A DNA stretch of 64,000 nt from Pseudomonas mohnii (GCF_900105115.1 NZ_FNRV01000001.1:4944501-5008500), one strand, 5' to 3'. Counted from the stretch's first letter, positions 1 through 9,786 are shown. Numbers and translations: made by a program. The notes: generated by a model from the letters alone, not told the origin.

Positions 1-1362
1 CTTGAACAGAAAGACGTTAAATACCACATGCATCCTTACACGGATGCCCGCCTTCATGAGTCGGCTGGCCCATTGATCATCGAGCGTGGCGAAGGTGTTC
101 ACGTTTTCGATAACCAGGGCAAGCAGTACATCGAGGCCATGTCGGGGTTGTGGAGTGTCGCGCTGGGCTTCAGCAATCAGCGTTTGATAGAGGCTGCACA
201 AAAGCAGCTGCGAACACTGCCGTTCTATCACTTGTTCACCAGCAAGGCGCATGCGCCGAGCATCGAGCTGGCAGAAAAGCTGGTTGAACTATCGCCAGTG
301 CCAATGAGTAAGGTGTTTTTCACCAACTCCGGCTCTGAAGCCAATGACACGGTTGTGAAGCTTCTGTGGTACCGCAACAACGCTTTGGGCAAACCGGCCA
401 AAAAGAAATTCATCAGTCGGATGAATGCATACCATGGCATCACCGCCGTCAGCGCAAGCCTTACCGGGATACCTGCGAACCAGCGAGGTTTTGACGTGCC
501 TCTTCCTGGTTTTCTCCACGTCAGCTGTCCTCACTTCTACCGGTTCGCAAAGCCGGGTGAAACCGAGGAGCAATTTGCCGATCGTCTCGCTCAGGAGCTG
601 GATGATCTGATTCAAAAAGAGGGCCCCGAAACCATCGCGGCCTTCTACGGGGAACCGTTGATGGGCGCGGGTGGTGTGATTGTGCCGCCTGAAACCTATT
701 GGGAAAAAATCCAGAAAGTGTGCCGCAAGCACGACATCCTCATTGTGGCTGATGAGGTGATCTGCGGTTTTGGTCGTACCGGCAACCTGTTCGGGAGCGA
801 GACGTTCGGGATCAAACCAGACGTTATGGTGTTGTCCAAGCAACTGTCTTCGTCCTACCAGCCGATTGCAGCCATTTTGATCAACGACCTGGTGTATCAA
901 GGCATCGCTGATCAGAGCCACGCACTGGGCACCCTGGGTCATGGGTTCACCGGAGGCGGACACCCCGTCGCAACGGCGGTCGCGCTTGAAAACCTGAAGA
1001 TCATTCAGGAAGACAATCTGGTTGAGCATGCAGCCAATATGGGAGAGGTGCTTCGCCATGGGCTTCGGCGCTTTATCGGACATCCGCTGGTAGGGGAGGT
1101 CCGTGGTGTGGGGCTTATAGCGGCAGTTGAGCTGGTCGCCGACAGGGATACCAAAGCGCCGTTTGAGACTGTGGGTCGGCTGGGTCGCTACTTGGCGTCA
1201 CGTGCGCAGGATCTCGGGATGATCGTTCGCAGCATGGGCGACTCGATTGCTTTTTGCCCCCCGCTCATTTCAACCGAGAAGGACATCCAGGCCATTCTGG
1301 ATTGCTTTGAACAATCTCTCGAAGATACCTGGCAGTGGTTTGAGCGCAGTCGAGGCCAATAA
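1..1362 (+). CDS. Class III (omega-type) PLP aminotransferase, 5' partial
   Basis: This is a fold-type I, class III aminotransferase that would move an amino group from an amine or omega-amino acid to a keto acid. The reading frame is open to base 1, and the residues before the first ATG (base 28) read like the usual family N-terminus (DVKYHMHPYTDARLHE), so the true start lies left of the window. Visible signatures, numbered from base 28, are the SGSEAND cofactor loop near residue 100, ADEVICGFGRTG near 240 (Asp contacts the PLP ring nitrogen) and the Schiff-base lysine in LSKQLSSSYQP at about 271. The substrate cannot be read from the sequence; an amine, putrescine or beta-alanine transaminase is possible. 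Confidence 0.85.
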   Translation, partial: LEQKDVKYHMHPYTDARLHESAGPLIIERGEGVHVFDNQGKQYIEAMSGLWSVALGFSNQRLIEAAQKQLRTLPFYHLFTSKAHAPSIELAEKLVELSPVPMSKVFFTNSGSEANDTVVKLLWYRNNALGKPAKKKFISRMNAYHGITAVSASLTGIPANQRGFDVPLPGFLHVSCPHFYRFAKPGETEEQFADRLAQELDDLIQKEGPETIAAFYGEPLMGAGGVIVPPETYWEKIQKVCRKHDILIVADEVICGFGRTGNLFGSETFGIKPDVMVLSKQLSSSYQPIAAILINDLVYQGIADQSHALGTLGHGFTGGGHPVATAVALENLKIIQEDNLVEHAANMGEVLRHGLRRFIGHPLVGEVRGVGLIAAVELVADRDTKAPFETVGRLGRYLASRAQDLGMIVRSMGDSIAFCPPLISTEKDIQAILDCFEQSLEDTWQWFERSRGQ

Positions 1363-1570
1363 ATAACGCGGCTCACAACACCGGCTGTAGCTGCTCACAA
1401 AAGGGGGTGATCGGCCGACAGGATGCGGCGCTGATTCGCAGTCCTGTTGCAAGCCTTGTTCGAACGCCATCACCGCCTTCATTGTTGTCATCACAAGTAC
1501 TCGAACAACCGGCGTTCATCGGCCCTTTTGCTATGGTGCTTTAAATTGTGTGATCAAAAAGAGATGAGAG

Positions 1571-2350
1571 ATGACGATTCCCATGTGGCAAGGTCAAGTC
1601 GCGCTGGTCAGCGGTGCGGGCAGTGAAAGTGGTATTGGTCTGGCGATCGCCAGACGTTTGGGCCGCGAAGGCGTGCGTGTATTGATCACTGCCAGCAGTG
1701 CGCGGATCCAGCAACGTGTCGCCGAGTTGCAGGCTGAGGGTATAGACGCTCGGGCGATGACAGCCGACCTGACTGACGAATTGCAGGTCAAGGAGCTTGC
1801 CGATTGGGCTCATGAGCAGTTCGGCCATATCGACATTTTGGTCAATAACGCCGGTATGGCTATGGTTGGCAGCCCGGAACCCTTCGTCGAAGTGGCGGAC
1901 ATGGATTTGGCGACCTGGAATCTGTCTCTGGCGCGCAACCTGACCAGCGCTTTTCTGCTGACTCGTGCGGTTTTGCCTGGGATGAAGACACGCGGTTACG
2001 GACGCATCGTCCACATCAGCTCGACGACCGGTACACGCGGCAGCAATCCAGGTGAGTCGGCTTACAGTGCGGCCAAGGCAGCGATGCTGGGGATGAATAT
2101 GGGCCTGGCGCTGGAAGTCGGTAAACAGGGCATCACCGTCAACAGCGTTGCCCCAGGCTGGATTGATACGGGGGCATTGACCGAGGAAGAAAGCCGCGCC
2201 GGTACCTACACTCCGATCGGCCGCGCCGGTCGTCCAGAAGAGGTTGCCGCTGCTGTGGCGTTTCTGGCGTCTCCGGAAGCCAGCTATATCACCGGTGAAG
2301 TGCTGGTGGTGGATGGCGGTAATTGTCTGATCGAAAACAAGGCGCCCTGA
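1571..2350 (+). CDS. SDR family NAD(P)-dependent oxidoreductase
   Basis: A 259-residue short-chain dehydrogenase of classical length. The cofactor-binding motif is SGAGSESGIG near residue 15, NNAG is near 92, and the catalytic group is Ser (HISSTTG) with YSAAK near 160-165. The C-terminal segment SYITGEVLVVDGG is typical of FabG-like enzymes. The start ATG follows a purine-rich GAGATGAGAG; an ATG four codons later is an alternative. It is about 200 bp downstream of the aminotransferase in the same direction and may share its transcript. The substrate is unknown. Confidence 0.85.
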   Translation: MTIPMWQGQVALVSGAGSESGIGLAIARRLGREGVRVLITASSARIQQRVAELQAEGIDARAMTADLTDELQVKELADWAHEQFGHIDILVNNAGMAMVGSPEPFVEVADMDLATWNLSLARNLTSAFLLTRAVLPGMKTRGYGRIVHISSTTGTRGSNPGESAYSAAKAAMLGMNMGLALEVGKQGITVNSVAPGWIDTGALTEEESRAGTYTPIGRAGRPEEVAAAVAFLASPEASYITGEVLVVDGGNCLIENKAP

Positions 2351-2561
2351 CGCTAGCCTCGAACTGCTGTCGTGTAGTGGGCCTGCTATCAATGTCGTTG
2401 AGCCACTGTTGTGTTGCGCGCAGCGTTTATAGCGATGGGGTGCGCGACGCAGCCATTGCGTAGTTGATTTTCAGGCTTTGCTCTGCACCACGATATTCAG
2501 CATTGGGTACTGCTCAGGCCTCTCATCACCGAGCGTGTCTGGACGTCCAGAGGCTACCCAT

Positions 2562-2798
2562 CTACGCGCTGAGCCACTCTTCAACCTTGTCACGGCTCGG
2601 GATGCCCCCCGAGTGAACAACCTTTCCATCAATCACGACACTCGGGGTGGACATGACCCCGTAGCTGACGATCTGTTGCATGTCTTCGATTTTTTCCAGT
2701 TTTACGGGGACGCCTTTCGCACTCGCCACCTGTTCGATGATGGCTACTGTCGATTTACATTTTGCGCAACCGGTGCCCAGAACCTTGATGTCTTTCAT
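2562..2798 (-). CDS. Small thioredoxin-like protein (redox-active disulfide family)
   Basis: A 78-residue protein beginning MKDIKVLGTGCAKC, with a CxxC redox pair at about residues 11-14 and a cis-Pro loop (STPSVVIDG) near 53. Length and motifs match the small redox-active-disulfide thioredoxin family. An upstream ATG would add 26 residues, but the chosen start has a GAGG ribosome site just ahead and gives the family length. It lies 19 bp after the permease and is probably cotranscribed with it; this pairing of a YraQ/ArsP-type permease with a small thioredoxin is common. The physiological substrate is not known. Confidence 0.8.
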   Translation of the reverse strand: MKDIKVLGTGCAKCKSTVAIIEQVASAKGVPVKLEKIEDMQQIVSYGVMSTPSVVIDGKVVHSGGIPSRDKVEEWLSA

Positions 2799-2817
2799 AA
2801 AAACCTCGGTAGGTGGA

Positions 2818-3855
2818 TTACAACGCGAAGTTGAAGACGTAACCAACGATGAGAATGCCGACGGCGACAACGCCAATGAAGGTGGCTATCAGGCGAACTT
2901 TCAACACCTTGCGCAAGATCACCATTTCCGGAAGGGATAGAGCGATGACACTCATCATAAAGGCCAGCACAGTGCCCAGCGCTGCGCCCTTTGCGAGCAG
3001 TGCCTGCACAATGGGGATGATGCCTGCCGCATTGGTATACATGGGGATGCCGATAAGAACCGCGAGCGGAACCGACCACCAGGCTTCCTTGCCCATGAAG
3101 CTGGCCATGAAATCCTCAGGCACATACCCATGAATGCCTGCGCCAATGGCAATACCGGCAAGGATGTAAGGCCACACTTTTCCGACGATTTCACGCACGC
3201 TGCTGAACCCGGCATTTATCCGCTCATACAGCGGCATACTCGTGTCCCCGGCGGTTGCCTGGATCTTGGGCATATCACGGACCCAGTCTTCCAGATAGGC
3301 CTCCATTTTCAGACGCCCAATGACCCAGCCGGCAACAATCGCAATAAACAACCCCAGGCTGAGGTACAGCAATGCAACTTTCCAGCCGAACAGGCCAAGC
3401 AGCAGTGTCAGCGCTACCTCATTCACCATGGGCGCAGAGATGAGGAAAGAGAAAGTCACCCCCAGGGGCACTCCGGCTTGAACAAAACCTATAAACAGAG
3501 GAACGGCCGAGCACGAGCAAAACGGGGTAAACACACCGAGAGTGGCCGCCATGACATTGGCCGTGCCCTCGCTTCGACCCGCCAACATTGCGCGGGTGCG
3601 TTCAGGCGTGAAGTGGGAATTGATCATGCCCATCAGGAACACGATGCCGGTCAACAGCATCAGCACCTTGGGCGTGTCGTAGAAAAAAAACTGTAAGGCA
3701 CCTCCCAAGTGGCTGTTGCGATCAACCGGAAGCGCTGCGACCAAAGCCTCTGAAACAGGTATCAGGGCTTCATACAATCCGAACCAGATAAGCGCTGCTA
3801 CCGCTAAAAACAGGCGGGGATTGCGCTCCGGCCAGCGCACGATCATTTCATTCAT
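2818..3855 (-). CDS. Permease, DUF318/ArsP-like
   Basis: A 345-residue polytopic inner-membrane protein with about eight hydrophobic segments and a central hydrophilic loop near residues 180-220. The motif FTPFCSCSAVPLFIGF near residue 110 is the family hallmark: cysteines within the first permease repeat. Family members include ArsP, which exports trivalent organoarsenicals. With an ArsO-like monooxygenase upstream and a thioredoxin downstream, a role in efflux of an arsenical or another thiol-reactive compound is inferred, not shown. Confidence 0.75.
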   Translation of the reverse strand: MNEMIVRWPERNPRLFLAVAALIWFGLYEALIPVSEALVAALPVDRNSHLGGALQFFFYDTPKVLMLLTGIVFLMGMINSHFTPERTRAMLAGRSEGTANVMAATLGVFTPFCSCSAVPLFIGFVQAGVPLGVTFSFLISAPMVNEVALTLLLGLFGWKVALLYLSLGLFIAIVAGWVIGRLKMEAYLEDWVRDMPKIQATAGDTSMPLYERINAGFSSVREIVGKVWPYILAGIAIGAGIHGYVPEDFMASFMGKEAWWSVPLAVLIGIPMYTNAAGIIPIVQALLAKGAALGTVLAFMMSVIALSLPEMVILRKVLKVRLIATFIGVVAVGILIVGYVFNFAL

Positions 3856-3885
3856 GTCCTCTACTACTCCTGGGATGTAGGCGCA

Positions 3886-4965
3886 CTAGGCCACGGACGG
3901 ATCGCCAAGATAGGTCGCGATCTCATTGACTGTGCTGCGTGCTGTGCGTGTTACACCGATCAGTGTGGCGGAAGCCGAACCTGTCCACTCGCCATAGCCC
4001 ACTAGCCATAGTCTTGGTTCCTGGATCGAGTGAGTGCCGTCGACCTCAACGCGACCTTCAGTGTCGATCACCCCCAACGAATCAAGATGCTGAAGTGCGG
4101 GCCTGAACCCGGTACACCAGATCACCACATCCACTGCGGATTCAGATCCATCGGCCCACATCACACCGTCGCGAGTGAAGTGTTCAAAGGGGCGTACAGA
4201 CTTGAGAGCATCACGCTCACGGGCTTCCAGCACCGGCGGCACCATGACAATGTCCCCCAACCCGCCGACGGGCTGGTCAATCACACGCCCCTCCTGTTGG
4301 GCCTTCAAGCGCTGGGTGGCGCGCTCGAACAGTACCCGTCCATCCACGTCGTCAGGCAAAAACACCGGCTCGGCAGGGGTTACCCAAGTGGTCTCGGCGA
4401 CCTTGGATACTTCTGCCAAAATCTGCGCTCCTGAATTGCCACCACCCACCACCAAAACCTTCTTGCCAGCAAAGGCTTGTGCATCAACATAGTTCGCGGA
4501 GTGCAATTGCCGACCGGCGAATAACTCGGCATCAGGGTAGTGAGGGATATACGGACTGCTCCAGGTGCCGGTGGCGCTGATGACAACCCTGGCATCCCAA
4601 TACCTGTCGTCGGAACGTACTCGTAAGCCAATTTCAGTACGCTCCACAGCGGTGACCCGAACCGGACGCTCAACAGGAAACTGGTAGCGCTGCTCATATT
4701 GGTTGAGGTAGTCGATTACATGATTTCGCGTTGGATACCCCTCCTGCACAGGAGGCATCATCCAGCCTGGGATCGAACTCCAGGTGGACGGAGAGAATAA
4801 ACGCAGCGAATTCCAACCATGCCGCCAGGCACCACCGGGCTCTTCCTCTGCGTCGAGGATAACGAACGAAAGTTGAGTTCGGCGCAGGAAATACGCTACC
4901 GCCAAGGCTGACTGACCCCCACCGATAATCACTACATCTCGTTGGTCGCTGGGCGAAGGAGTCAT
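3886..4965 (-). CDS. ArsO-like flavin-dependent monooxygenase
   Basis: A 359-residue FAD/NAD(P)H oxidoreductase. The N-terminal FAD-binding motif is [19 protein letters not shown] (residues 11-29), and the second dinucleotide site is [15 protein letters not shown] near 165. The stretch [20 protein letters not shown] is very like the ArsO group of flavin monooxygenases found in arsenic clusters. It is the first gene of a minus-strand group with the permease 30 bp downstream. No arsR, arsB, arsC or arsH is visible nearby, so the arsenic link is by family resemblance and neighbours only. It acts in the cytoplasm; the substrate is unproven. Confidence 0.75.
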   Translation of the reverse strand: MTPSPSDQRDVVIIGGGQSALAVAYFLRRTQLSFVILDAEEEPGGAWRHGWNSLRLFSPSTWSSIPGWMMPPVQEGYPTRNHVIDYLNQYEQRYQFPVERPVRVTAVERTEIGLRVRSDDRYWDARVVISATGTWSSPYIPHYPDAELFAGRQLHSANYVDAQAFAGKKVLVVGGGNSGAQILAEVSKVAETTWVTPAEPVFLPDDVDGRVLFERATQRLKAQQEGRVIDQPVGGLGDIVMVPPVLEARERDALKSVRPFEHFTRDGVMWADGSESAVDVVIWCTGFRPALQHLDSLGVIDTEGRVEVDGTHSIQEPRLWLVGYGEWTGSASATLIGVTRTARSTVNEIATYLGDPSVA

Positions 4966-5288
4966 GGGGAAAACCTTGAGTCGATGTCGGGCGGTAGCCA
5001 GTATAGCGACCCAGGTTTGAACTCAACTGATCCAGCTCATGGGTTGAGGAGGCTGGTCGACATTGATCAATTGCTTTGAATGACTGCTTATCCGTTTCGG
5101 ATTCTCGACCTCGTAGCCGTTTGAATGTCTGTCCGCCGGTGCGGCGGTTATCCGCCTCTCATGGAGCGCCGGCGCTTGCTGCCAGTAACATCTTCTCAAA
5201 TCCGGCGGCTTTGACTTTGCAGCCCGGTGTGGGCACATTCTTTCGCCACATGAGGATGGATGCCTCGTTGAGGCCCAAGGAGAATGCC
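4966..5288. other. Intergenic region between divergent arsO-like and lysE-like genes
   Basis: About 320 bp that should hold the promoters of two divergent genes. Short reading frames occur on both strands, but their composition is not protein-like and none has a good ribosome site. No recognisable regulator or operator was found here. Confidence 0.4.
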
Positions 5289-5915
5289 GTGTTTCCGATC
5301 AATATCTGGCTTGCCTATACTGCCGCCTGCTTGCTATTGGTGCTCGCACCAGGCCCGGACAATCTGCTGGCCGTAGGCCGAGGACTCAGTCAGGGCAGGA
5401 TGGCCGCTATCGTATCGGGCATGGCATCTGGGGCGGGAATTCTCTTTCATGTGGCAACTGCTTCGCTAGGACTGACTTTGCTTATGCAAACCTCCGCAGT
5501 AGCCTTCTGGGTCGTCAAGCTTATCGGCGCCGGCTATTTGCTTTGGCTAGGCATCAAAGTACTACGCTCTCGCAGCCTGATTAGCTTCCGGCCAGCGACT
5601 CGACAATCTCTGCCGAGCATTTTTCTCACAGGATTACTCTCGGCAGCACTCAATCCAAAGCCTGGTTTTTTCGTACTTGCATTCATCCCGCAATTCGTCG
5701 ATCCACAACGCGGCTCAGTGAGCGTGCAGATGCTGGTGTATGGCATATGGTTCGCCGTACTTACGGCAGTGGGATTCGCACTCATGGGCGTATTTGCTAC
5801 TGCACTCTCCCGGTTTTTGCGTCAGAGGCCACGATTGGTGAATGGCTTGAACGTAGGGGCAGGACTCACCTTCGTCGCTTCGGGAGTATCGATAGCGGCG
5901 CTCAGCCAAAAATAG
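5289..5915 (+). CDS. LysE/RhtB family amino-acid exporter
   Basis: A 208-residue inner-membrane exporter with five or six hydrophobic segments. The diagnostic N-terminal motif LVLAPGPDNLLAVGRGLSQG is near residues 14-33, and LNPKPGFFVLAFIPQF near 118 is the second conserved block. The start chosen is GTG at 5289, preceded by AAGGAG at 5279; it gives the usual family length. A longer frame from 5076 exists, but its first ~70 residues are not membrane-like. The exported compound cannot be predicted. Confidence 0.85.
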   Translation: MFPINIWLAYTAACLLLVLAPGPDNLLAVGRGLSQGRMAAIVSGMASGAGILFHVATASLGLTLLMQTSAVAFWVVKLIGAGYLLWLGIKVLRSRSLISFRPATRQSLPSIFLTGLLSAALNPKPGFFVLAFIPQFVDPQRGSVSVQMLVYGIWFAVLTAVGFALMGVFATALSRFLRQRPRLVNGLNVGAGLTFVASGVSIAALSQK

Positions 5916-5994
5916 GATCAATGTATTGGCGTGCGAGGCTGAAATTTCAGCCTCGCTGAGCCTCGGTAATTATGTTGCTCAGTATCCAGCTCCA

Positions 5995-6200
5995 TCTCGC
6001 AGCCTTGTCGAATGCCTGGCCAGTGAAACTTGCCTTGATTCAACCTGCGAGCAGCCAGACGCCAATCCCGTCATGCACCAGCACGTTCATACGAGTGGCG
6101 CGGCGGTTCGCGAACAGATAAACGCAATGCGGCTTCGCCACGCCGAACACCGCAATCTCCCTGGCCAGCGCAGTTTCAGTGCCGATACGCATACCGGGAT
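5995..6200 (-). pseudogene. IS66-family TnpB (orf2) relic, truncated and frameshifted
   Basis: On the minus strand the translation contains GTETALAREIAVFGVAKPHC, then YLFANRRATRMNVLVHDG and, after a one-base frame change near GVWLL, a segment reading ARRLNQGKFHWPG. These match the core of IS66-type TnpB. The N-terminus beyond MRIGTETA and the other IS66 genes are absent, so this is a decayed fragment and not an active insertion sequence. Confidence 0.75.
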
Positions 6201-6239
6201 GTCACTGACCCGGTCTGTTCCTTGCTAACAACTGACTTG

Positions 6240-6312
6240 GCTGAATTTGTTCCGATCTGGAGGTGGGCCAGTCTTGCGTCAGCACTCGGTCAATTCGGCG
6301 TCGACATCAACA
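6240..6312. repeat. Degenerate repeat, copy 1 (second copy at 56661-56749)
   Basis: This ~73-bp stretch shares blocks with 56661-56749: GCTGAATTT, then CAGTCTTGCGTC, GGTCAATTCGGCGT and ACATCAACA, in the same order with small length differences. Here it sits beside an IS66 relic, so an insertion-sequence end is the likely source. The family was not identified. Confidence 0.5.
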
Positions 6313-6381
6313 GCCTCAACACATTGGCGGTGCTGAATGCATACCAGCATAATGGCCGCATTCCACTACACATTAACGGGG

Positions 6382-7953
6382 ATGACGATGACGGCGGAGC
6401 CGGAACTCAGCCAAGTAAAAAGGCTGCGTCAGTTCATAACCTATGCTCGGCTGGCCGCCGTCACTGTGATGATAATCGGCTTGGTTGTGCTGGTTGGCTG
6501 GCTGCTTGATGTGCCTTCGCTAAAGGCCGTGCTTCCTGGCTGGACTGCAATGGTAGTCAATACCGCCTGTACCTTCACTGTGCTCGGTGTGGGACTGTGG
6601 TGCGCTACGTTTAGAGTGTCCCTGGCCGGAAACTGGATCAGACGGCTTGGCGCTGTCTTGACGATACTGGTTGGAGGACTGACCCTCGTTGAATATGTCA
6701 TGTCGGTTGATCTCGCTATCGATTTGCTCCTTCCTTTCGAGCTTCAGCGCACTCAACCTGTTCTTTTTCCGGGGCGAATGGCGCCGGCGACAGCGCTGTG
6801 TTTTCTGCTTTCCGGCTTTGGCCTGCTGCTTGAGGGCAGACCATTACTGCCGCAAATATTCGCTTCATCAGCGCTATTTATTAGCCTGATGGCGTTTGTG
6901 GGCTATTTGTTCGATGTCAGCGCGCTTTACTCGGTGGGCCTCTATAGCTCCATGGCCATCCATACGGCTATTGCGCTGATCCTGTTCAATACCGGACTGC
7001 TGGTTATCCAGGAGCGTTCCGAATTTGTCGAGTTACTGATAAGCGACACAGCGGGTGGCGAGGTTGCCAGAAGCTTGCTCGCCAGTATCCCGGTGGTCAT
7101 TCTCGGCATCGGAGGTGCTCTGCTGGTCGGAGAAAGGTTGGGCTACTACGACAAGCGGTTCAGCCTGGCCTTGATGGCGACGCTGAGCATAGCCATGCTC
7201 GTTGCGGTAATCCTGCGAACTGCGAGGCATCTTTGTCAGCTCGATAAGTCGAGAGGGAATGCTCAGGCGGAACTGGCTGCGCTGAATGCATCCCTTGAGT
7301 TGCGGGTGTTCGAACGAACTCGTGCCCTCGAAGCGGTGAACAGCAAACTCACGGACGAAATATCGCAGCGACAAAAAGTCGAAGATGATGTGCGCCGACT
7401 GTCACTGACGGATGAACTGACCGGTTTGCACAATCGCCGCAGCTTTTTTCTTTTGGCTGACCAGCTAATGCGCTCTGCTCGCCGTAATGATCAATCCTGC
7501 TTGCTGTTTTTTGTTGATCTCGACGGTCTGAAAAAACTTAATGATATCCACGGCCATGAGGCGGGCGACTTGGCGATCATGGCTGCTGCGCAGGTGCTCA
7601 AATCTGCATTTAGAGTGAGTGACATTGTCGCCAGGATCGGCGGTGATGAGTTTGTAGTCCTGGCTGTCGAGGCGGGGGATTCCTCGGATGCGCTCTCTGC
7701 TCGTGTGCAAGCACTGGTCGACGAATTCAATGGTAGTGAACGCTGTCGTTATCCTATCGGCTTAAGTATCGGTGCTGTTCGTTGTTCGCCAAATGAGCTG
7801 AAGCCTCTGGGGGAGTTGCTTGCGTCTGCAGATGCCGCGATGTACGCCAATAAGCAGCGTCGTCGTCAGCAAGCTCTGCATTGTGTTGGGTGCGCGATAC
7901 ATGTACCGCCCAGGCCCGTAGATCACCCACTTGAATCGCCCTCGGTCTCGTAG
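6382..7953 (+). CDS. Membrane-bound diguanylate cyclase (GGDEF)
   Basis: A 523-residue protein with about eight hydrophobic segments in residues 25-290, a short coiled linker (ELAALNASLELRVFERTRALEAV, split here as two halves around residue 320) and a C-terminal GGDEF domain near 345-505. The active-site motif is intact (ARIGGDEFVVL). An RVSD product-inhibition site lies exactly five residues before it. It should make c-di-GMP at the inner membrane in response to an unknown signal. The ATG at 6382 was preferred; in-frame ATGs at 6337 and 6352 are possible. Its start is just downstream of insertion-sequence debris. Confidence 0.85.
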   Translation: MTMTAEPELSQVKRLRQFITYARLAAVTVMIIGLVVLVGWLLDVPSLKAVLPGWTAMVVNTACTFTVLGVGLWCATFRVSLAGNWIRRLGAVLTILVGGLTLVEYVMSVDLAIDLLLPFELQRTQPVLFPGRMAPATALCFLLSGFGLLLEGRPLLPQIFASSALFISLMAFVGYLFDVSALYSVGLYSSMAIHTAIALILFNTGLLVIQERSEFVELLISDTAGGEVARSLLASIPVVILGIGGALLVGERLGYYDKRFSLALMATLSIAMLVAVILRTARHLCQLDKSRGNAQAELAALNASLELRVFERTRALEAVNSKLTDEISQRQKVEDDVRRLSLTDELTGLHNRRSFFLLADQLMRSARRNDQSCLLFFVDLDGLKKLNDIHGHEAGDLAIMAAAQVLKSAFRVSDIVARIGGDEFVVLAVEAGDSSDALSARVQALVDEFNGSERCRYPIGLSIGAVRCSPNELKPLGELLASADAAMYANKQRRRQQALHCVGCAIHVPPRPVDHPLESPSVS

Positions 7954-8252
7954 AAGCTTTCGCGTACTCAATTTGGGTCTTCAGATAGCCCGAGTCGCTT
8001 TCAGCGTTCAGTGGTTTTAATCTGCACTCCGTTCCGGGAGAACGTGGCGGTCCGAGGCTTGGTTCCGGCATATCCCGCAAGCAGGATGCTGAGGACACAA
8101 TCCAGCGCCAGAATGAGCTGGGGCTATGGTTCGGCTTCGGTTGAGTTGGTAGGGGGAAAGCCGGGAGTGATGGAGGGGTGGATCGAGGTGGGCTTGAAGG
8201 TTCGAACGCGGAGAGAAAGTCGGCTTGAAGGCCCGGAAATACTGGAGGGAGG
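7954..8252. other. Intergenic region with no recognised gene
   Basis: About 300 bp between the diguanylate cyclase and the tRNA-Gly gene. Only short frames without family resemblance are seen. No clear terminator hairpin with a T run was found. Confidence 0.4.
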
Positions 8253-8326
8253 TGGAGCGGGTAGAGGGAATCGAACCCTCAACTAAAGCTTGGGAAGCTT
8301 TCGTTTTGCCACTAAACTATACCCGC
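8253..8326 (-). tRNA. tRNA-Gly (anticodon CCC)
   Basis: The minus strand folds as a tRNA of 74 nt: acceptor GCGGGTA pairing with TACCCGC, TTCGATTCC in the T loop, anticodon stem AAAGC/GCTTT with loop TTCCCAA (anticodon CCC) and an encoded 3' CCA. The anticodon reads GGG glycine codons. Confidence 0.95.
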
Positions 8327-8590
8327 ATTACGCGCTTACTCGGTGCACCAAAGCGGGGGTGTCCAATAAGAACCCTCGTTATCAGCTTGTTAAGCTGGAG
8401 TAATGCCATTGTGCGACACCCGCTCAGAGCGGTGACTTTGTACCAGATACAGCTGGGGATTTGAAGTTTTTCTTTACGTGGGGCGGGTTTAACGCAGTTG
8501 AAGCGCATGGCGGTCTATCGCGGGCAAGCCTCGCACGTGCAGGAATGCGTTTAACGCTGCGGGGCGAAACTTGCTCGCGATGACTCTGTT
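8327..8590. other. Intergenic region with imperfect REP-like inverted repeat
   Basis: Region between the tRNA-Gly promoter side and the 3' end of phaG. Around 8518-8582 two imperfect arms (TCGCGGGCAAGCCTCGC and GCGAAACTTGCTCGCGA) form an inverted pair resembling a decayed REP doublet, which could end phaG transcription. No gene is visible. Confidence 0.4.
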
Positions 8591-9475
8591 TCAGATTGCC
8601 AATGCATGGTGGTCCTGGACGTAGTGGTAACGCGGTCGGCTTTCGTGCTGTGCCGGTTTCAGGAACCCAAGCAGTGCGTTGCGGCTGTCCCGGCAGGCGG
8701 CTTTGTGTTCCATGTCGAGAAAGTGGCCGGTGGCTTCAAGCGTCGTGAAGGTGGCCTGCTGCACATGGTCGGCGAACAACCGGGCGCCTTCGGCGGCGGT
8801 GTATTCGTCCCATTCGCCGTTCATGAACAGCACCGGCACGTTGATTTGCTGCGCGGCCTTGAAGAAGCACTGGCGATCGCTGTGCAGCAGGTCGCTGATG
8901 TGGAAATGCATCTGCCCGTATTCATGATCGGCCAGGCTGCTGACGTGCCGGTAGTTGAAGCGCTTGAACAGCGTCGGCAAATGTTTGCCGATGGTGCTGT
9001 TCACCAGGTTGCCGACCCGGTCGCCATCGCGGCTGCCGAGATAATCCACACCGCGCTCGAGGTAGTCGAGCATGTGCGCGTTGATCTCCGGCGAGAACGA
9101 GCTGATCACAGCTTTTTCGATGCGTCGTGGCTGGTGGGCGAGTGCGACCAGTGTCGCGGCGCCACCCCAGGAAAACGACAGCACGTGTTCGGCGGCGAAG
9201 TGGTCGATCAGCTCCAGGAGGATCTGCCCTTCAACTTCCTTGGTCAGCAATTTCTCATGCAGGTTGTGGGCTTTTGACTTGCCCGCGTAGGGCTGGTCGT
9301 AGCAGACCACATTGAACTGCGGGTGGAGGTTTTTCACGGTTTGTGCAAACGACGCAGTCGTGGCCATCGAGCCGTTGACCAGAATAATGGTCTTCTCTGC
9401 GGCGTCTGCGCGATAGAACTCCGTGTAAACCCGATACTGACCCTGTATATCCAGCACAGCGATTTCTGGCCTCAT
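8591..9475 (-). CDS. phaG: PhaG, (R)-3-hydroxyacyl-ACP:CoA transacylase / thioesterase
   Basis: A 294-residue alpha/beta hydrolase, the length of known PhaG proteins, starting MRPEIAVLDIQGQYRVYTEF as in P. putida PhaG. It links fatty-acid synthesis to medium-chain polyhydroxyalkanoate by releasing or transferring (R)-3-hydroxydecanoyl groups from ACP. The oxyanion segment NGSMATTASF is near residue 33, the nucleophile elbow FSWGG near 101 carries the serine, and NGEWDEYT and GHFLDME give the acid and histidine. It is also related to rhamnolipid RhlA, but the sequence is far closer to PhaG. The start has AGGAG upstream; a longer frame to 9655 is not supported. It appears monocistronic. Confidence 0.92.
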   Translation of the reverse strand: MRPEIAVLDIQGQYRVYTEFYRADAAEKTIILVNGSMATTASFAQTVKNLHPQFNVVCYDQPYAGKSKAHNLHEKLLTKEVEGQILLELIDHFAAEHVLSFSWGGAATLVALAHQPRRIEKAVISSFSPEINAHMLDYLERGVDYLGSRDGDRVGNLVNSTIGKHLPTLFKRFNYRHVSSLADHEYGQMHFHISDLLHSDRQCFFKAAQQINVPVLFMNGEWDEYTAAEGARLFADHVQQATFTTLEATGHFLDMEHKAACRDSRNALLGFLKPAQHESRPRYHYVQDHHALAI

Positions 9476-9786
9476 GTCATAAGACTCCTGGCAAGCGGGT
9501 ATGCGCGCAAAAGAGATTGCACGAGCTTTGTGACAGGTAGGCATACGCCTGGAATTTGAGAGGCCCATGTCGATCCGGTACGGCAGGTCGACGGGTATTA
9601 TTATTGGCGGGCAGTTTGCCGGGGGAAGCGGAACCTGAAGGTTCTCTACCGGCAAAAAGTTTCTTAGAAGTACGTTGTGACTCGTCAGTCACATTTCGGC
9701 TGACGACCTGATTCAAGCAGGGGAGAAGCGATCGCGCAAGTGCCGTTGGTAAATTGTTCGACAACTTCTGCTCAGCGGTAGGCGGC
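9476..9786. other. Intergenic region upstream of phaG
   Basis: About 310 bp that should include the phaG promoter (reading left) and the 3' flank of rsuA. A small inverted repeat (GTGACTCGTCAGTCAC) lies near 9677. No convincing promoter hexamers or sigma-54 site were identified and no gene is apparent. Confidence 0.35.

Noticed and set aside
5076..5288. N-terminal extension of the LysE-like protein
   Set aside because: The added ~70 residues are not hydrophobic or conserved, and GTG at 5289 has an excellent ribosome site and gives the family length.
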